Shown here: one piece after another, positions 14,661 to 23,039 of the stretch
How the letters are laid out: every line of letters begins with the position of its first letter
Numbering within the stretch: position 1 is the first letter of the stretch
NCBI RefSeq assembly: GCF_029382225.1
Contig: NZ_JARLTC010000057.1
Location: forward strand, 1-35,893
DNA from: Spongiactinospora sp. TRM90649
GTDB taxonomy: Bacteria; Actinomycetota; Actinomycetes; Streptosporangiales; Streptosporangiaceae
Direction of reading: 5' to 3'
Length of the DNA stretch: 35,893 bases
Translations under genes and position numbers: made by a program
Notes under the pieces: model-generated
Seen by the model: only the letters and a program-made list of their open reading frames with translations
What the model was told of the DNA's origin: nothing
The model's database searches: none

Positions 14661-14690
14661 AAAAAATTCAATTGAATTATGAAATTCAGC
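14661..14690 (-). promoter_or_regulatory. AT-rich palindrome upstream of the deaminase gene
   Basis: The 14-bp palindrome AATTCAATTGAATT (14665-14678) sits in a run of about 30 bases that is almost all A/T, in sharp contrast to the surroundings. On the minus strand CATAAT resembles a -10 box. It starts inside the end of the lacI-like gene and ends 31 bases before the deaminase ATG, so it is probably a promoter or operator for the deaminase. Confidence 0.5.
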
Positions 14691-15693
14691 GACCGGAACC
14701 ACGCGCCGGGCCGGTGGACGCCCGGACGACCAGTTCCGGCTCGAAGAGCAGCTCGCCGGAACGCACCGCGGTCTTGTCGATCTGCGCGGCAAGCAGGTCG
14801 ACGGCGGCCCGGCCGAGGGCGTCGATCGGCTGGCGGACCGTGGTGAGCGGCGGATCGGTGCAGTTCATCAGCGCGGAGTCGTCGTAGCCGATGACCGAGA
14901 CGTCGCCGGGGACCGTCATCCCCGCGCGGCGCACCGCGCGGATCGCGCCGAGGGCCAGCACGTCGCTCGCGCACACGATGCCGGTCACCCCGGCGCGGAC
15001 CAGCCCGGCCGCCGCCGCGTGCCCGCCCTCCAGGGAGAACATGGTGTGCTCGGTCAGCAACTCGTGGCCGTCGCGGCCCGCCACGGCGGTGAAGACCTCC
15101 TGTTTGCGGCGCGAGGGGACATGGCCGGGCGGCCCGAGTACCATGCCCAGCCTGCGATGGCCCAGGGAGTCGAGGTGCCCGAAGGCCATCTCGGCCGCCA
15201 CGCCGTCGTCGCAGGACACCTGGGGAAAGCCGAGGTGCCCGGCCGCCGCGTTGACCAGCACGGTCGGCAGGCGGCGCTCACGCAGCCGCTCGTAGTGGGC
15301 GTGGGAGGCGTCGCTCTGCGCGTAGAGCCCGCCGGCGAAGACCACTCCCGAGACCTGCTGTTGCAAGAGCAGGTCGACGTAGTCGGCCTCGGAGAACCCG
15401 CCGACCGTGCGCGTGCACAGCACCGAGGTGAAGCCCCGCTGGGCCAGCGCGCCGCCGACCACCTCGGCGAAGGCGGGGAAGATGGGGTTCTGCAGCTCGG
15501 GCAGCACCAGGCCGACCAGCCGGGCGCGCTCGCCGCGCAACTGCGTGGGGCGCTCGTATCCGAGCACGTCGAGGGCGGTGAGCACGGCGACGCGGGTCGT
15601 CTCGGAGACGCCGGGCTTGCCGTTGAGCACCCGGCTCACCGTGGCCTCGCTGACGCCGACCTGCTTCGCCACTTCCGCCAGTCGTCGGGTCAC
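14686..15693 (-). CDS. LacI family transcriptional regulator
   Basis: 335 aa from GTG 15693. The HTH is RLAEVAKQVGVSEATVSRVLNGKPGVSETTR, with the hinge helix region following to about residue 55. A periplasmic-binding-protein-like sensor domain runs to the end, with the family segments LVGLVLPELQNPIFPAF, IVCASDVLALGAIRAVRRAGMTVPGDVSVIGYDDS and LTTVRQP. It binds a palindromic operator and is released by a sugar or nucleoside-like ligand, which cannot be read here. No transporter is adjacent; the deaminase-like gene downstream in the same direction is the likely target along with its own promoter. No ribosome site is visible, so translation may be leaderless. Confidence 0.9.
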   Translation of the reverse strand: MTRRLAEVAKQVGVSEATVSRVLNGKPGVSETTRVAVLTALDVLGYERPTQLRGERARLVGLVLPELQNPIFPAFAEVVGGALAQRGFTSVLCTRTVGGFSEADYVDLLLQQQVSGVVFAGGLYAQSDASHAHYERLRERRLPTVLVNAAAGHLGFPQVSCDDGVAAEMAFGHLDSLGHRRLGMVLGPPGHVPSRRKQEVFTAVAGRDGHELLTEHTMFSLEGGHAAAAGLVRAGVTGIVCASDVLALGAIRAVRRAGMTVPGDVSVIGYDDSALMNCTDPPLTTVRQPIDALGRAAVDLLAAQIDKTAVRSGELLFEPELVVRASTGPARGSGR

Positions 15694-16012
15694 AGCGCGA
15701 TCATAACGGTCGATCGCGTAAATCGCTTGCGTGATCCGACGGATTTTGCGTCCGGCTTGCGTCCGGATCCGGCCACGACTATACGGGATATTTCAGATTG
15801 TTCATCGGGAGCCGATAGTCCGGCACTCCACAGAGCCGGGGCACAACGGAGCAAAGCGGGGGGAGACAATTTCCGCCCGCGCCCCTCCTTTCAGCCAACG
15901 TGACGCTTTGTCTCGGTCTCCGCATGTTGCGGGCCGGTGTGGCGACATGACCCCACGACACTCGCTGTGCATCTTTACGAATAGGTACACACTCACTGCA
16001 AGGGGGCAGGGC
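15694..16012. other. Intergenic region between divergent lacI-like and CBM48-like genes
   Basis: No gene is supported in these 319 bases. They must hold the promoters of both divergent genes. A weak LacI-type half-palindrome, TAAATCGCTTGC, lies near 15719-15730, just upstream of the lacI-like start, and GCGTCCGG occurs twice near 15748-15766. The lower-GC stretch around 15970-15995 is the likely promoter area of the plus-strand gene. Confidence 0.4.
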
Positions 16013-16453
16013 ATGATCAGACGAAACGAACTGATCGAAGACGGGGCCGGAAGGGCCATGGTGGACGTGACCTTCACGATCCCCGCGCAGGTCACCGATG
16101 GGCCGGTCTCCGTGGTGGGCGACTTCAACGACTGGGACCCGTACGCCCACCCGATGGCCAGGCAGGGCGACGGCGATCATGTGGCGGTCATCAGGTTCCC
16201 CGCGGGGATGACGGTCTGCTTCAGATACCTGGCGCACGACGGCCACTGGTTCGACGACCCCGACATCAACGGGCGCGACCACCGGGGCGGCCTGATCCAC
16301 ATTCCGCACTGGGACGACGTGCTCGACATCGATCCCGAACTGGACGCGGAGCTCGACGCCGACCTGGAGGCCGATCTGGAGGCGGAGCTGGAGCAGGCCG
16401 ACCTGCGCCGGCCGGGCAAGGGCGACCGGCGCTCCAAGACGCCGATCAAGTAG
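16013..16453 (+). CDS. Stand-alone CBM48/isoamylase-N-like protein with acidic tail
   Basis: 146 aa. Residues about 16-100 form an early-set beta-sandwich like the glycogen-binding domain of AMPK and the N-terminal domain of branching enzymes: FTIPAQVTDGPVSVVGDFNDWDPYAHPM (GDFNDWDP at 36-43), then a strand-rich part with FRYLAHDGHWFDDPD. Residues 104-130 are an unusual acidic repeat of Asp, Glu, Leu and Ala, probably a charged helix, and the last 16 are basic. No catalytic domain is attached. It may bind glycogen or trehalose-pathway enzymes, or act as an adaptor. The ATG at 16013 has GGGGGCAGG upstream. Confidence 0.8.
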   Translation: MIRRNELIEDGAGRAMVDVTFTIPAQVTDGPVSVVGDFNDWDPYAHPMARQGDGDHVAVIRFPAGMTVCFRYLAHDGHWFDDPDINGRDHRGGLIHIPHWDDVLDIDPELDAELDADLEADLEAELEQADLRRPGKGDRRSKTPIK

Positions 16454-16503
16454 GCGCGAAGGCCCAAGGCCCCCGGTCCGCCGAGCCGCCGAGCCCGAGC
16501 CGC

Positions 16504-16554
16504 TGAGCCGCCGTCCCGCGTACTACCCGGCCCCCGCGCGGGAACGGCGGCTCA
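16504..16554. terminator. Hairpin between converging genes
   Basis: The arm 16504-16520 pairs with 16537-16554 with a single bulged A, giving a 17-bp stem. It lies about 50 bases after the CBM48-like gene and includes the TGA of the converging kinase-like gene. No T-run follows. Confidence 0.7.
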
Positions 16555-17181
16555 CGCCGTCTCCACCAGCGCCGGATGTTCGAGGTCGTCCATCTTGACC
16601 ACGATGTCCGCGGCGTCCACCGGCTGCGTGTCGTGTTCGTACCTGGCGTACGCGGGGAGGGTCCAGCGTTCGTCGTCGTCCAGCCGCCGGTCGAGCGCCC
16701 CCGGCGAGAGCCACAGGTGCACCGTGAGATCGAACGGCAACCCGCGCCCCAGCAGCAGCCCGCCGTCGAGGAGCAGCACCGCCCCCGGCGGCACCGGGAC
16801 GTACGGCAGGCGCGCCGCCCGGTCGGACCGCACGTCTCGCAGCACGGTGAGCACCTGCCCCGAGCCTCCCGGCGCGAGCGGCCCCAGCACCTCGCGCTCC
16901 AGCGCGCCGAAGTCGAACCAGTCGTCGTGGAAGGAGTCGGGGTCGGTTCTGCCGTACTCCAGGCGCAGCGAAGCCTGGCGCAGGAACGCGCTCGCGGACA
17001 CCCGCACGACGTCTCTGCCGCGCAGCCGCAGCGGCGCGACGAGCGCGTCGCCCAGGTCGCCGGGGCGCGCGGGCGGGGCGCCGTCGAGCGCCACCCGCGC
17101 CCACGAGCCGGGCCGGGCCCCGGCGATCCGATCGGCCAGCTCGTTCACCAGCCCGGTGGGGGTAATCGGTCGTACGCGCAC
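16552..17181 (-). CDS. Uridine kinase-like protein without a P-loop
   Basis: 209 aa from GTG 17181 (a TTG at 17220 is possible). The overall pattern matches actinobacterial uridine kinase-like proteins: LVNELADRIAGARPGSWARVALDG, RGRDVVRVSASAFLRQASLRLEYGRTDPDSFHDDWFDFGALEREVL, then GAVLLLDGGLLLGRGL. Where the family normally has a GxxGxGKS/T Walker A after VALDG, this protein reads APPARPGDLG, so the Lys and Ser/Thr that bind ATP phosphates are missing. It could be a non-catalytic homologue or use another mode of nucleotide binding. It is in the same direction as the SDR gene upstream, 65 bases apart. Confidence 0.7.
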   Translation of the reverse strand: MRVRPITPTGLVNELADRIAGARPGSWARVALDGAPPARPGDLGDALVAPLRLRGRDVVRVSASAFLRQASLRLEYGRTDPDSFHDDWFDFGALEREVLGPLAPGGSGQVLTVLRDVRSDRAARLPYVPVPPGAVLLLDGGLLLGRGLPFDLTVHLWLSPGALDRRLDDDERWTLPAYARYEHDTQPVDAADIVVKMDDLEHPALVETA

Positions 17182-17246
17182 GACACCATCCTGACCCGTC
17201 GGCCCCGTGTCTGAGGCCAAGCGTGGTCAAGACTAGCCCGAACCGA

Positions 17247-17975
17247 TCACGCGCGCGGCGGGCAGGGGCCGTACCCGGGGAGCGAGGGCGCGCCCGCCAG
17301 GTACGGCTCGGAGTCGCGTACGGGGCGATAGCCGAGGTCGGCGACGGCGTCCGCGATGCCCCAGCGGGCCCGGGTGTTGGCCGACACCCCGTGGTAGACG
17401 CCGTGGCGCACGCCGCAGGAGAGCGCCCCCGCCACCAGGAGCCGGAGGTCCTCGGCGGCCAGCCAGGAGGAGGCGGCCTCCCTGGCGGGCAGCCGTTCGG
17501 CGACCGCGCCGAGGCGCAGGCAGATCACCGATATGTCGTCGCGGTAGGCGGTCATCCGGCCCGCCGCCTCGGCGAACGCCTTGGTCGCGCCGTAGGGGCA
17601 GCAGGGCGCGGGCGGCCAGGACGGGTCGATCGGGAAGCTCCCGCCGTACAGGTGCTGCTGCGCCGCGTGCAGCGACCCGGCCAGCACGACCCTGCGCACC
17701 CCGGCCGCCCTGGCGGCGGACAGGACCGCGAGGGCGGCCTCGACGTTGGGGCGGTACAGGTCGGCCCACCCCGCGCCGGGCCTCGGATCGGCCGCCAGAT
17801 GGACGACGGCGTCGGCCCCGCCCATCGCCTCGGCGGCGAATCCCGGTTCCGCGAGGTCTCCGGTCAGCTCGCATCCCCCGCGCAGGTCGGTGGTGCGCAG
17901 CCGGTGACGTTCCGCCAGGTACGGGAGGAGCAGCCCGGCCACCCGCCCGGCCGCGCCGGTTACCAGCACGCGCAT
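17247..17975 (-). CDS. NAD(P)-dependent epimerase/dehydratase (extended SDR)
   Basis: 242 aa from ATG 17975, with GGAGG 8 bases upstream; a GTG at 17984 overlaps that ribosome site. The Rossmann motif is VLVTGAAGRVAGLLLPYL at the N-terminus. The active-site pair is YGATK, with SLHAAQQHLYGG ahead of it where the catalytic Ser region lies. The length and the motif order resemble uronate dehydrogenase and related sugar-nucleotide SDRs, so it probably oxidises or epimerises a sugar derivative with NAD. The substrate is not readable. It is followed by the kinase-like gene on the same strand. Confidence 0.85.
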   Translation of the reverse strand: MRVLVTGAAGRVAGLLLPYLAERHRLRTTDLRGGCELTGDLAEPGFAAEAMGGADAVVHLAADPRPGAGWADLYRPNVEAALAVLSAARAAGVRRVVLAGSLHAAQQHLYGGSFPIDPSWPPAPCCPYGATKAFAEAAGRMTAYRDDISVICLRLGAVAERLPAREAASSWLAAEDLRLLVAGALSCGVRHGVYHGVSANTRARWGIADAVADLGYRPVRDSEPYLAGAPSLPGYGPCPPRA

Positions 17976-18062
17976 CGCCGTCACCTCCGATCTCGGTCAC
18001 TGACAGGACCAGCCGCGCCGCAGCACATTACGGTTGAGCATCCTTCCGGATATGTGCCCGCC

Positions 18063-19262
18063 CTAATCCGCCGTGTCCCCATTGCTCGTGATGGTGCCCG
18101 ACGGAGGCGGCGCGAGGCCGTCCTCGACCCAGCGGGTGAGGCTCTCGAACGCCGCGCGGTAGTGCGGCAGCATCGGGGTGAGCCGCCCGGGGTGGCGGTC
18201 ACAGAAACCGTCCACGTGGTTGCCGCCCTCGATCCGGTAGAGGCGGTGCAGGTGGCCCCTGCCCTCCCGCTCGGCCATCGCGGCGTAGGGGTCGGCGTTC
18301 AGCGTGATCGGCAGCAGCGCGTCGAGGGTGCCGTGCAGGGACAGCATCGGACGGCCGACGCGCCCGGTGAGCGAGATCCGGGCCACCGCCTCGTGGACGC
18401 GTCCGGGGCGCGCGGCGTAGTCGTAGGTCTCGTCGGCGCCCTCGTAGTAGGGGTCGAGGCAGGCCCGGTAGACGCGCTGGGTCAGCGGCCAGTGATAGGC
18501 GTGCAGGTCGGCCCAGACGAACTCGGAACCGGCCGGGAACCCGGCCTCGATCATCGCCGGGTGCGCCCGCGCGGAGCGGCCGTCGCGGTAGCCGGGGTAG
18601 TTGCGCAGCGCGGTGGGGATGTAGGTCAGCACGTTCGGCCCGTCGGCCCGCCACAGCGGCCCGGCCCAGTCCACTCCCCCGTCGTACAGGTCGGGCTGGT
18701 TCTCCAGTTGCCAGCGGGTCAGGTAGCCGCCGTTGGAGACGCCGGTCACGTAGGTGCGCCGGGGCTCGGCGCCGTAGTGGCGGCGCAGCGCCCGCCGCGC
18801 CGCCTGCGTCAGCTCCGTCGTACGGCGGTGCCAGTCGGCCAGCGCGTCGCCGGGGCGCGATCCGGCCGTGTGGAAGCCCGGCCCGCTGTTGCCCTTGTCG
18901 GTGGCCGCGTACGCGTATCCCCCGGCGAGCACCCAGTCGGCGATCAGGAAGTCCACCGCGTACTGGCGGCGCAGGCCGGGCGCGCCGGTGACGACGAGCC
19001 CGCCGTTCCACGCCTCGGGCAGCCGCATCACGAACTGCGCGTCGTGGTCCCACCCGTGGTGGGTGTTCAGCCGCGACCTGGCCGGGAAGCAGCCGTCGAT
19101 CTGCCAGCCCGGCACGCCCGTGGGATTGCGGGCGGTGCCCGCGTGCAGCCCCGCCCAGTCGTCGGGGACGGTCCGCCCGCTCGCCACCGTGCCCGCGGTG
19201 GTGAGATCGGCCAGGAACGACGCGACCTGGCGCTCGGCGCCCGGCACGGTTGGGGAGCCCAT
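18063..19262 (-). CDS. Alpha/beta hydrolase, tannase/hydroxybutyrate-oligomer hydrolase-like
   Basis: 399 aa from ATG 19262. The nucleophile elbow is GVSNGGY (Ser about 176). The acid is in LHGTLDALLPI (Asp about 314) and the His is in IEGGNHVDGF (about 349), a complete triad in the right order. WNGGLVVTGAPGLRRQYAVDF and GYAYAATDKGNSGPGFH resemble the tannase/feruloyl esterase and 3-hydroxybutyrate oligomer hydrolase group. No signal peptide is visible, so it should be cytoplasmic. It probably cleaves an ester; the substrate is unknown. It appears to be a single gene; no clear ribosome site precedes the ATG. Confidence 0.8.
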   Translation of the reverse strand: MGSPTVPGAERQVASFLADLTTAGTVASGRTVPDDWAGLHAGTARNPTGVPGWQIDGCFPARSRLNTHHGWDHDAQFVMRLPEAWNGGLVVTGAPGLRRQYAVDFLIADWVLAGGYAYAATDKGNSGPGFHTAGSRPGDALADWHRRTTELTQAARRALRRHYGAEPRRTYVTGVSNGGYLTRWQLENQPDLYDGGVDWAGPLWRADGPNVLTYIPTALRNYPGYRDGRSARAHPAMIEAGFPAGSEFVWADLHAYHWPLTQRVYRACLDPYYEGADETYDYAARPGRVHEAVARISLTGRVGRPMLSLHGTLDALLPITLNADPYAAMAEREGRGHLHRLYRIEGGNHVDGFCDRHPGRLTPMLPHYRAAFESLTRWVEDGLAPPPSGTITSNGDTAD

Positions 19263-19328
19263 GACAGGAACCCTAGAGATTCCCGGCGCGGCGGATCAAT
19301 GCGCCCCGCCTCCACAGTTGGGTTCGGT

Positions 19329-19571
19329 TCACGTGGGCCGGAAGTCCTTCTTGATCCGCAGCGACCGCGCCGGGAGCAGTTGCTGGGCGTCTGGGAAGTC
19401 GACCGCGGCGATCACTCCGGCGGACAGCAGGAAGCTCGTGCCGACCAGGCCCATCGCGAAGGGCCCGGCCACGTGCCGCCAGGCGGTGTCGAAGGCGGTT
19501 CGCAGGCCCCCGACGACGGAGGTGAGGACCCAGAGTCCGGCGAGCCATAACAACAGATCAACAAATTCCAT
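19329..19571 (-). CDS. Small membrane protein
   Basis: 80 aa with two likely membrane segments (VDLLLWLAGLWVLTSVVGGL and about 38-58, PFAMGLVGTSFLLSAGVIAAV) and a short basic tail (SLRIKKDFRPT). No motif or family is recognised. No ribosome site is clear before ATG 19571. It lies between the hydrolase and the SHOCT protein on the same strand. Confidence 0.55.
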   Translation of the reverse strand: MEFVDLLLWLAGLWVLTSVVGGLRTAFDTAWRHVAGPFAMGLVGTSFLLSAGVIAAVDFPDAQQLLPARSLRIKKDFRPT

Positions 19572-19634
19572 GGCGGGTGATCATATCGGCGAAACCATCG
19601 GAGCATACGGAATTTTCGAACATTTACGCGGATA

Positions 19635-20339
19635 TCAAGATTCGATCAGCCGGGCCTTCAGCCGGGAGTACTCGTCCTCGCTGATCGCGCCGGAGCGGCG
19701 CAGCTCGTCCAGACGGGCGATCCGGTCGACGATGTCCACGGCCTCGCCGCCGCTCCCGGCGTCCTGCGGCTCCGGGGGCGCGTCCCGGAGGACGAGGGGC
19801 TGGTGCGGCCGGTAGGACGGCTGGGGCGGCTGGGGCGGGTTGCCGTACAGGATGACGTTGCGCACCAGAGCGGCGATGTCGTCCAGCACCACCGCGTCAC
19901 CGGGAGAGGCCGGGTCATAGGCGACCGCGAGCCGGGTGCCGGGCGGGACGGTGTGGAAGCCCCGCTGCTGGAAGCGGACCTGGGGCATGCCGGGGACCTC
20001 GCCGCTGATCTTGAACAGCAGGCGGCCGTTGATCCGCGTGCCGGTCGGCGCCACCTCGGTGACCACCCCCGTGGCCCGCGCACCGTGCTCGCGCAGGTGC
20101 CGCTCGCGCTGGGCGCGGCGCCACCACACCACGCCGAGCGTCACGATGACGGCGGTCATCACCAGGCCGATGCCGGTGAAGGCCAGCCCGAGGGGCATGT
20201 AGGGCGTCTCGGGGAACAAGGAATCGGGCTCGGGCTCGGCTAGGAGCCACTGCGTCAGGAACCCGATTCCCAGGGGCAGGCTCCAGGCGACCTGGATACC
20301 GAGAACGATGAAGGTGATGACCTTCGCACTGCGCGGCAT
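19635..20339 (-). CDS. Membrane protein with C-terminal SHOCT domain
   Basis: 234 aa. Two membrane segments (about 7-33 and 50-72) precede a soluble beta-rich region (GARATGVVTEVAPTGTRINGRLLFKISGEV, then GTRLAVAYDPASPGDAVVLDD) resembling DUF3592-type domains. A Pro-rich linker leads to a SHOCT motif at the C-terminus (DRIARLDELRRSGAISEDEYSRLKARLI), a short helical pair found at the ends of many bacterial membrane proteins and thought to mediate oligomerisation. Function is unknown. It stands alone between the small membrane protein and the Ktr operon. Confidence 0.8.
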   Translation of the reverse strand: MPRSAKVITFIVLGIQVAWSLPLGIGFLTQWLLAEPEPDSLFPETPYMPLGLAFTGIGLVMTAVIVTLGVVWWRRAQRERHLREHGARATGVVTEVAPTGTRINGRLLFKISGEVPGMPQVRFQQRGFHTVPPGTRLAVAYDPASPGDAVVLDDIAALVRNVILYGNPPQPPQPSYRPHQPLVLRDAPPEPQDAGSGGEAVDIVDRIARLDELRRSGAISEDEYSRLKARLIES

Positions 20340-20387
20340 GCATCAAAGCGTAGAACTCCGGCGAACCCACCGGAAGCGGATCGGCCG

Positions 20388-21050
20388 TCAGGGCAGCTCG
20401 GTGAAACGCTCGACGTCCTCGGTCCGGCCGGACACCACGATGATGTCGTCGAAGGCCAGCACGGTGGCGGCCGTCGCGTACGTGAACTCCTCGCCGCGCC
20501 GCTTGACCGCCACCACCGTCACGCCGTACTTGCGCCGCAGCCCCGACTCCCCGAGCTGCACGCCCACGTAGTCGCCCGGCGGCCTGGACTTGACCAGCGC
20601 GAAGTTCTCGTCCACGGCGAGGTAGTCGAGCATCCGCCCGGAGACCAGGTGCGCGACCCGCTCCCCCATGTCGTGCTCGGGCAGCACCACGTGGTGGACG
20701 CCGATGCGGCTCAGGATGCGCCCGTGCTGCCGGTTGACGGCCTTGGCCCAGATGTCGTCGATCTCCATCTCCACCAGCAGCGACGCGGTGAGGATGCTGG
20801 CCTCGATGTCGCTGCCGATGCCGACCACCGCACGGTAGAAGTCGGGCACGCCGAGCTGGCGCAGCGCCTCGGCGTCGGTGGAGTCGGCGACGGCGAGCTG
20901 GGTGATCTGGCCGGAGAGCCCCTGCACGATCTTCTGCCTGCTGTCGATGGCCAGCACCTCGGTACCGCGCCTGACCAGTTCCAGGGCGAGCGAGCTGCCG
21001 AACCTGCCGAGCCCGATCACGGCGATCGGGTCGTTCCTGGTGTCAGCCAA
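20388..21050 (-). CDS. ktrA: Potassium uptake regulatory subunit (RCK, KtrA/TrkA type)
   Basis: 220 aa. The N-terminal RCK_N domain has the nucleotide-binding motif VIGLGRFGSSLALELVRRGTEVLAID (11-36). The C-terminal RCK_C domain begins near 140 (YLAVDENFALVKSRPPGDYVG). These cytoplasmic rings bind ATP/ADP or NAD(H) and gate the membrane partner. The start is TTG 21050, which overlaps the last 8 bases of the upstream transporter gene; coupling ensures matched synthesis. The neighbour confirms the role in potassium uptake. Confidence 0.9.
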   Translation of the reverse strand: MADTRNDPIAVIGLGRFGSSLALELVRRGTEVLAIDSRQKIVQGLSGQITQLAVADSTDAEALRQLGVPDFYRAVVGIGSDIEASILTASLLVEMEIDDIWAKAVNRQHGRILSRIGVHHVVLPEHDMGERVAHLVSGRMLDYLAVDENFALVKSRPPGDYVGVQLGESGLRRKYGVTVVAVKRRGEEFTYATAATVLAFDDIIVVSGRTEDVERFTELP

Positions 21051-22410
21051 CGATGATCCGCTCCTCGGGGAGTTCGTAGCGGCGGGTACGTTCCCTCAGC
21101 GCGAGGGCGGAACCCAGGGTCAGGGGGCCGACCCTGCCGATGAACATCAGCAGGACCAGCAGGACGTGGCCCGCCGAGCCCGCGTCGGCCGTGATGCCGG
21201 TGGACAGGCCGTTGGTGGCGAAGGCCGAGATCACCTCGAACAGCACCTCGTCCAGGCTGTGCGGGGTGAGCACGAGCAGCACGTAGGTGGAGACCGCCAC
21301 CAGGGAGACACCCATCAGGGTGATCGCGACGGCCTGGCGCTGCAGCGACTCGGGCAGCCGCCGGTGGCCGACGTTGACCCGGCTCTCACCGCGCAGCTCG
21401 GCCCACACCACCAGGGCCAGGACGCCGAACGTGGTCACCTTGATGCCGCCCGCGGTGCCCGCGCTGCCGCCGCCGATGAACATCAGCACGTCGGTGGCGA
21501 GCCAGCTCGACGGGTTCATCTGGGAGATGTCCACGGTGTTGAAGCCACCAGAGCGGGGCATCACGGCGGCGAAGAAGGCGGCCATCATCCGCTCGGCGTC
21601 GCCGAGCGGCCCGAACGTGCGCGGGTTGCGCCCCTCGGTCGCCAGGAAGACCAGCGTGCCCAGCAGGATCAGGCCGGCGGACACGGTGATTGTGATCTTC
21701 GTGAGCACCGACCACCGCGCCGGCCGCCGCCAGGAGCGCCACAGGTCGAACATCACCGGGAAGCCCATCCCGCCGACCACCACGGCCAGCGCGATGGTGA
21801 CGCAGATCCAGGGGTCGCCGACGAAACGCATGAGGTTGTCCGGCCACAGCGCGAACCCGGCGTTGTTGAAGGCGGAGACGGCGTGGAACCAGCCGAGGTA
21901 GAGGGCCTCGCCGAACGGCCTGCCGTACCCGGTCACGAACCGGGTGGTCAGCACGGCCGTGATCACCGCCTCGCAGGCCAGGCTGAACAGCACCACCTTG
22001 CGCACCAGGGCGCGCAGGTCCGACATGCTGGGGGTCTTGGTCTCGACCTGGGCCGACAGGCGGGCGCGCAGGCCGAGCCGTCCGGCCACCAGCACGGTGA
22101 ACAGCGTGGCCAGCGTCATGATACCCAGCCCGCCCACCTGGATCAGCCCGGCGATCACGACCTCGCCGAAGACCGACCAGTGCGTCGCGGTGTCCACCGC
22201 GATCAGCCCGGTCACGCAGACCGCCGAGGTCGCCGTGAACAGCGCGGTCACCGGCCCGGCCGCGACGCCCGTGGCGGTGGCGGCCGGAAGGGACAGCAGC
22301 GCCGTGCCGATCATGATCACGACACCGAATCCGGTCACCACGACCTGCGCGGGGTGGTGGAACCGATCGAGCAGGGCCTGTCCGCGCGCCCGCCTCATCG
22401 ATCTGGGCAT
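21043..22410 (-). CDS. ktrB: Potassium uptake transporter (TrkH/KtrB family)
   Basis: 455 aa, polytopic. The four pore-loop repeats are visible: FTATSAVCVTGL, WFHAVSAFNNAGFALWP, AVMPRSGGFNTVDI and ISAFATNGLSTGI; the conserved Gly of each selectivity filter is present. Such transporters import K+ driven by Na+ or membrane potential under control of the RCK subunit. AAAGG lies 5 bases before ATG 22410. It is the first gene of a two-gene operon with ktrA. At 455 aa it has the usual KtrB length and lacks the extra N-terminal segments of enterobacterial TrkH. Confidence 0.93.
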   Translation of the reverse strand: MPRSMRRARGQALLDRFHHPAQVVVTGFGVVIMIGTALLSLPAATATGVAAGPVTALFTATSAVCVTGLIAVDTATHWSVFGEVVIAGLIQVGGLGIMTLATLFTVLVAGRLGLRARLSAQVETKTPSMSDLRALVRKVVLFSLACEAVITAVLTTRFVTGYGRPFGEALYLGWFHAVSAFNNAGFALWPDNLMRFVGDPWICVTIALAVVVGGMGFPVMFDLWRSWRRPARWSVLTKITITVSAGLILLGTLVFLATEGRNPRTFGPLGDAERMMAAFFAAVMPRSGGFNTVDISQMNPSSWLATDVLMFIGGGSAGTAGGIKVTTFGVLALVVWAELRGESRVNVGHRRLPESLQRQAVAITLMGVSLVAVSTYVLLVLTPHSLDEVLFEVISAFATNGLSTGITADAGSAGHVLLVLLMFIGRVGPLTLGSALALRERTRRYELPEERIIVG

Positions 22411-22435
22411 CTGCCTTTCCCGTTCCCCATCGTCC

Positions 22436-22893
22436 TCACATCAGGTAGCGCAGCCACAGATAGGGCGTGCACAGCGCGATCATTACGAACGTGACAACCA
22501 TGCCGTACTTCGTGAACTCCCAGAAACTCACCGGAGTTCGGTTGCGGACGGCGATACCGAGGATCACCACATTGGCCGCCGCCCCGACCGCCGTGGCGTT
22601 GCCGCCGAGATCCGCCCCGAGGGCCAGCGCCCACCACAGCACCCCGCCGTCCGGTCCACCAGCGCCCCCACCATGACGAACAGCCCCGCGAAGAACACCA
22701 GCGCGGGCCACTCGACCTCGGCCGGCGCCTCCTCGGTGGTGACCTTCGTGGCCGCCACCAGGAACCCCGCGCCTAGGACGACCACGACCGAGGGCTCGTA
22801 CCCCAGCACCGGATGCAGCACGAACCCCGCCAGCACCACGACCAGCACCGCGAGGCTCTGCCACAGCAGCCGGCTCACCCCTTCGGTCGGCAT
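22436..22893 (-). pseudogene. ArsB/NhaD-type ion transporter remnant
   Basis: Two blocks of one transporter are fused out of frame. The first frame from about 22893 reads LLWQSLAVLVVVLAGFVLHPVLGYEPSVVVVL onwards to FFAGLFVMVGALVD. The second frame reads GGVLWWALALGADLGGNATAVGAAANVV and ends SFWEFTKYGMVVTFVMIALCTPYLWLRYLM. In intact proteins (over 400 aa) more than 100 residues separate these blocks, and about 200 precede the first. The N-terminal half and the middle are therefore missing and the frame changes at about 22641-22662. It was once a membrane exporter of arsenite or an Na+/H+ antiporter. It lies just upstream of the ktr operon and is not expected to be functional. Confidence 0.8.
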
Positions 22894-23039
22894 CGGTGGG
22901 GACACGCGGAACGAGGACGCCGACCAGACTTCCCGGCACACCGTAGGCAACCTATCAAGAGGCGTAGGCGGGCCACCGGCTCCCCGGGATGGCCGATTCT
23001 TGCAAGTCACATGACCTGCGCCGATGCGACGATGGGGGC

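Noticed and set aside
21887..23014. Long plus-strand ORFs opposite the ktr operon and other minus-strand genes
   Set aside because: They are GC-rich frame shadows with repetitive Arg/Ala/Pro or Thr/Ser composition and no motifs; the opposite strand carries clear families.
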